Source: Tannerellaceae bacterium
GTDB lineage: Bacteria > Bacteroidota > Bacteroidia > Bacteroidales > Tannerellaceae
Assembly (NCBI GenBank): GCA_020860805.1
Contig: JAJBTP010000303.1
Location: 1 to 10,205 of the forward strand
Direction: 5' to 3'
DNA length: 10,205 bases
The translations under genes and the position numbers were made by a program. Under the pieces are notes generated by a model. The model was not told the origin of the DNA and ran no database searches. It saw only the letters and a list, made by a program, of their open reading frames with translations. Below, piece after piece: positions 7,543 to 10,205 of this stretch. Positions within the stretch are counted from its first letter, which is position 1, and each line of letters opens with the position of its first letter.

Positions 7543-8241
7543 TTACATGTTGCAAACATGAATGGTCTGTAAACCAACCAGCGCTGCTGTCTCTGTGCGT
7601 AAACGGCTTTCTCCCAGTGATACCGGCAGGAAACCTTTGTTCAGGGCCTGTGTGATTTCTTCTGTACTGAAATCACCTTCCGATCCTATTAAGAGGGTAC
7701 AATTTTCCCCGTTCTGAATAGCTTGTTTTAACAATGTTTTTTCTCTCTCTTCACAATGAGCTATAAATAGGTTTCCCACTCTGCTTTCATTCATAAACTC
7801 TTTAAATGTTTTTATGGAATTCAGGATGGAAAGAGTTGCCTTTTGCGATCGCTTCATTGCGCTGACCGCTATTTTTTCTAACCGGGCTAATTTTATCTCT
7901 TTTCGTTCAGAATAACGACACTGCAGAAAAGATATTTCATTAATCCCTATTTCCGTTGCTTTTTCTATGAGCCACTCCATTCTATCCATATTTTTAGTGG
8001 GAGCAATAGCAAGGTGTATATGAGGTAACCATAATTGGGATTGTTGTCGTTTACCGGTAATTTCCACCAGGCAATGTTTAGGATGGGCCTGACTGATAAT
8101 AGCGTCAAAAAAGGACCCTTTTCCATCGGTTAATAAAGCAGTGCTGCCTTCGGTTAGTCTTAAAACACGAATAGCATGTTTACCTTCTTCTTCCGGTAAT
8201 TCCGGGTTTATTTCAATATCGGGTGTATAAAATATCTGCAT
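7543..8241 (-). CDS. rsmE: 16S rRNA (uracil-1498-N3)-methyltransferase RsmE
   Basis: SPOUT-family methyltransferase that makes m3U1498 in the decoding region of 16S rRNA using S-adenosylmethionine. The 232-residue length is typical. HAIRVLRL at 22-29 is the N-terminal PUA-like RNA-binding start. KNMDRMEWLIEKATEIGI at 83-100 and CRYSERKE at 108-115 are family blocks. LLIGSEGDFSTEEI at 183-196 matches the SAM-knot motif usually written IGPEGGFS, here with Ser and Asp at two positions. LGESRLRTETAA at 209-220 is the C-terminal signature. The gene is intact, including a T6 run, and starts 3 nt after the nupC stop, so it is probably the last gene of the operon. It converges on topB with only 15 bp between stop codons and no convincing terminator there. 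Confidence 0.95.
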   Translation of the reverse strand: MQIFYTPDIEINPELPEEEGKHAIRVLRLTEGSTALLTDGKGSFFDAIISQAHPKHCLVEITGKRQQSQLWLPHIHLAIAPTKNMDRMEWLIEKATEIGINEISFLQCRYSERKEIKLARLEKIAVSAMKRSQKATLSILNSIKTFKEFMNESRVGNLFIAHCEEREKTLLKQAIQNGENCTLLIGSEGDFSTEEITQALNKGFLPVSLGESRLRTETAALVGLQTIHVCNM

Positions 8242-8244
8242 ATG

Positions 8245-9561
8245 TTAACCTAAAATCATACCAACAATCGTAGCTGACAATACGGATACCAACGCACCTG
8301 CAAACATACAGGGAAAGCCAAACCGGGCGATCACTTCTTTCTTTTCCGGAACAAGTACCCCCCATACCTCCCAATAAAATGCCAATGGATGAGATATTGG
8401 CAAAACCACAAAGGATGTAGGTAGACATAATCATCGATTTTTCATAGGTGAACAGCCCGGCTAATTTCCACTGTTCCATCTGCATATAAGCTACAAATTC
8501 GTTTAAAATCGTTTTTTGTCCTAATAAAGAACCCGTAATCATCGCATCATCCCACGGAACTCCGATTAACCACATAAATGGAGCCGCTATAATTCCTAAA
8601 ATAAACTGAAATGTCAGTCCTGAGGATTTTCCGCCGGTAATTTCTACTATCCAATTATTTATTCCGGTGTAGTTACCTACTATATTTTGTAAGAAATAAT
8701 TACAGAGTGCAACCAAAGCAATAAACACTAATAACATCGCTGCAATATTAACCATCAGCCGTATTCCGGTAGAGGTTCCGGCTGCAAGGGCTTCCAGAGC
8801 AGTAGCATGTTTACTGACTTTTTCAACTTCCGTATAATTCTCATGGATTGGTTCTGTCTGTGGACATATGATTTTGGAAATAACAACTGCATCAGGAGCA
8901 GCCATTAAAGAAGCAGAAAGAATATGTTTGGCAAATAAAATGCGTTGAGCCGGATCATCTCCTCCTAAGAGTCCTATATAAGTACCCATTAAAGCGCCGG
9001 AAATAGTAGCCATTCCACCTACTAATACAAGAAATATTTCTGAGCGGTTCATGGATGGAAGATAATTCTTAATTAATACAGGTGCCTCTGTCATACCTAA
9101 AAAGACATTTCCGGCTGATACCAGGCCTTCTGCCCCGGAAATATTCATAAACTTTCGTAGAAGCCATGATAAACCTTTTACCAGTCGCTGGATAATACCC
9201 CAGTGGTAGCAGAGAGTAACCAGTGCTGAGAAGAAGATAATAATAGGCAATGAATGCAACAGAAAGCTATATCCGTTAGCCCGGTTTGCGTAAGGACCTA
9301 AAAGGAAACTAAGGCCTGCATGTGTAAAATCCATTAGTTTGATAAAAGCCCTTGCCAATCCATTCAAACAGGTTACCCACAAAAGGAACGTAAAGAATGG
9401 CAAGAGCCAGGAGAAACTGCATCAAAAGTCCTCCTCCAATAAGTTTCCAGTCAATTTTTTTTGCGATTATAACTAAACAGGTAGGCTATTCCGATTATAC
9501 ACAATAATCCAAGCATTCCTTTTCCAAGTGATTCAAAAGTAAAGCCAGGGGTTGGTTCCAT
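8245..9561 (-). pseudogene. nupC: NupC-family concentrative nucleoside transporter (CNT), three frameshifts
   Basis: Inner-membrane cation-coupled nucleoside importer. The start MEPTPGFTFESLGKG at 9561 overlaps the upstream stop codon (TAATG). Recognisable blocks in order: NRKKIDWKLIGGGLLMQF near the N-terminus; MDFTHAGLSFLLG; FLGMTEAPVLIKNYLPSMNRSEIF, the substrate-site hairpin; GGMATISGALMGTY; LMAAPDAVVISKI; GVPWDDAMITGSLLG; LNEFVAYMQ; and CGFANISSIGI with the conserved Asn and Ser. Several hydrophobic helices are evident. Three breaks, each restored by removing one base: T8 at 9455-9462 (A7 expected in mRNA), the AAAAGCCC stretch near 9344-9351 (giving GKAFIKLMDF), and C6 at 8358-8363 (five expected, giving GGMGVLVPEKKEVIARFGF and ending ...VGMILG). 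Repaired length is 437 residues, normal. As written, translation from the ATG stops after about 36 residues. Met replaces the Gln common in the GQTE substrate motif. Confidence 0.9.
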
Positions 9562-10140
9562 TAATTCATATCTCCTTCTTCTTTTCTCCGTTGAATTTCA
9601 TCTTTATCCAATAAGCGGAGCCATTTATGCAGTTGTTCTTCATTTTCCATGTCTTCAGGTTCCAAATCTTCAGCAAAATCATTATTTTCAGGCTCGTCAT
9701 CTCTTTCTTCTTCACTGAAAACAGAATCATCTAACACGACACCACATTCCCTCATAATTTCTTCTGTAGTATAGATAGAACAACCTACCCGTAAAGCGAT
9801 AGCGATAGCATCTGAAGTCCGTGAATCCAAACGTACTTCCTGTTCTCCATTATTAAATACTAGTGCAGAATAATAGAAACCGTCTTCAAATTTATAGATG
9901 TAGAGTTCCAGTAACTCTATATGGAACGCCTGTGAAAATACTGTAAAAAGGTCATGAGTAAGGGGTCGGGGAGGTATTATCTGCTCTAAAGCAATAGCAA
10001 TAGATTGTGCTTCAGCAGTACCTACAATGATAGGAATTCTTCTTAACCCATCTTCTTCAGCCAGAATCAGAGCATAAGTGCCTGATTGAATCTGGCTGTT
10101 GGTTAATCCCTGTACTCTTAGTTTTATTTTTTTTCTCCAC
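9561..10140 (-). pseudogene. Bifunctional nuclease (BFN, DUF151) family protein, one frameshift near the start
   Basis: BFN/DUF151-domain protein; the family is credited with RNase and DNase activity, but its role in Bacteroidales is not established. The domain spans about residues 5-138: SGTYALILAEEDGLRRIPIIVGTAEAQSIAIALE at 19-52, PPRPLTHDLF at 56-65, FYYSALVFNNGEQEVRLDSRTSDAIAIALR at 88-117. A very acidic linker (about 142-168, many Glu/Asp) and a charged C-terminal tail follow. Upstream of 10126 the domain frame runs into TAG with no ATG, GTG or TTG. Removing one base from the T8 run 10127-10134 joins it to GTG at 10138-10140, giving MEKKIKLRVQG and 192 residues, the usual size. It is the first gene of the nupC-rsmE operon, and its TAA overlaps the nupC ATG by one base. 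The GTG start is inferred from homology; a small sequence error here would explain everything. Confidence 0.85.
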
Positions 10141-10165
10141 TCCTAAATCAATTTTTTCGTATATA

Positions 10166-10173
10166 CAAAAGTA
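10166..10173 (-). promoter_or_regulatory. Candidate -7 box for the DUF151-nupC-rsmE operon
   Basis: The minus strand reads TACTTTTG, an exact TAnnTTTG match, 25 bp upstream of the inferred GTG start. No good TTTG -33 element is seen at the usual distance. The predicted leader is about 20 nt. Confidence 0.5.
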
Positions 10174-10205
10174 ATATTATTTTGAAATTGTTTTCTATAA
10201 CAGGT

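Noticed and set aside
9404..9560. Separate small gene of about 36 codons between DUF151 and nupC
   Set aside because: Its sequence (MEPTPGFTFESLGKG onward) continues as the NupC N-terminus once one base is removed from the A8 run, so it is the broken start of nupC.
1..10205. CRISPR array, tRNA, insertion sequence, prophage or defence system
   Set aside because: No spaced direct repeats, cloverleaf, transposase, integrase or recognised defence domain was found on either strand; the window is ordinary chromosomal gene content.

Overview
The window looks like chromosomal DNA from a member of the order Bacteroidales (a Bacteroides/Parabacteroides/Dysgonomonas-type organism; genus not resolvable by eye). 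The basis is moderate AT richness, absence of Shine-Dalgarno sequences before most starts, three exact copies of the Bacteroidetes -7 promoter box TAnnTTTG upstream of genes, a Ser-type sulfatase, and family members (FloA, TopB, NupC, bifunctional nuclease) with the Bacteroidales flavour. It is densely coding: the longest gene-free gap is the 173-bp divergent promoter region at 5252-5424. I see no tRNA, rRNA, CRISPR array, insertion sequence or phage gene.

Layout. Plus strand 1-1921: floA (5' end cut by the window edge), a strong hairpin terminator, then a uridine/nucleoside phosphorylase. Minus strand 5251-1922: a secreted sulfatase, a lipoprotein-type alkaline-phosphatase/nucleotide-pyrophosphatase-like enzyme 32 bp downstream of it, a terminator, and a separately promoted secreted EEP-family nuclease/phosphatase. 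Plus strand 5425-7527: topoisomerase III (topB). Minus strand 10140-7543: a probable three-gene operon of bifunctional nuclease (DUF151), NupC nucleoside transporter and RsmE rRNA methyltransferase, with a TAATG stop/start overlap and a 3-nt gap.

The striking property of this window is damage. Five of the nine genes (phosphatase, sulfatase, topB, nupC, DUF151) cannot be read in a single frame, yet the protein sequence on both sides of every break is well conserved. I locate nine frame breaks and one in-frame TAG. Eight of the nine breaks are at or beside a homopolymer run (mostly 6-8 A/T). The ninth can be read either as a GGGAG tandem duplication or as a one-base loss in a G run. All breaks between 3.2 and 7.4 kb can be restored by adding one base; all those between 8.3 and 10.2 kb by removing one base. 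The simplest explanation is sequencing or assembly error. Real alternatives are recent pseudogene formation, a mismatch-repair-deficient lineage, or rescue by polymerase or ribosome slippage. Two of the topB breaks sit on exact A_AAA_AAG heptamers, and one of these is followed 8 nt later by a perfect palindrome.

Functionally the gene set leans towards nucleic acid and nucleoside scavenging (secreted nuclease-like and phosphodiesterase-like enzymes, NupC uptake, nucleoside phosphorylase) alongside housekeeping genes (topB, rsmE, floA). I found no convincing novel multi-gene system.
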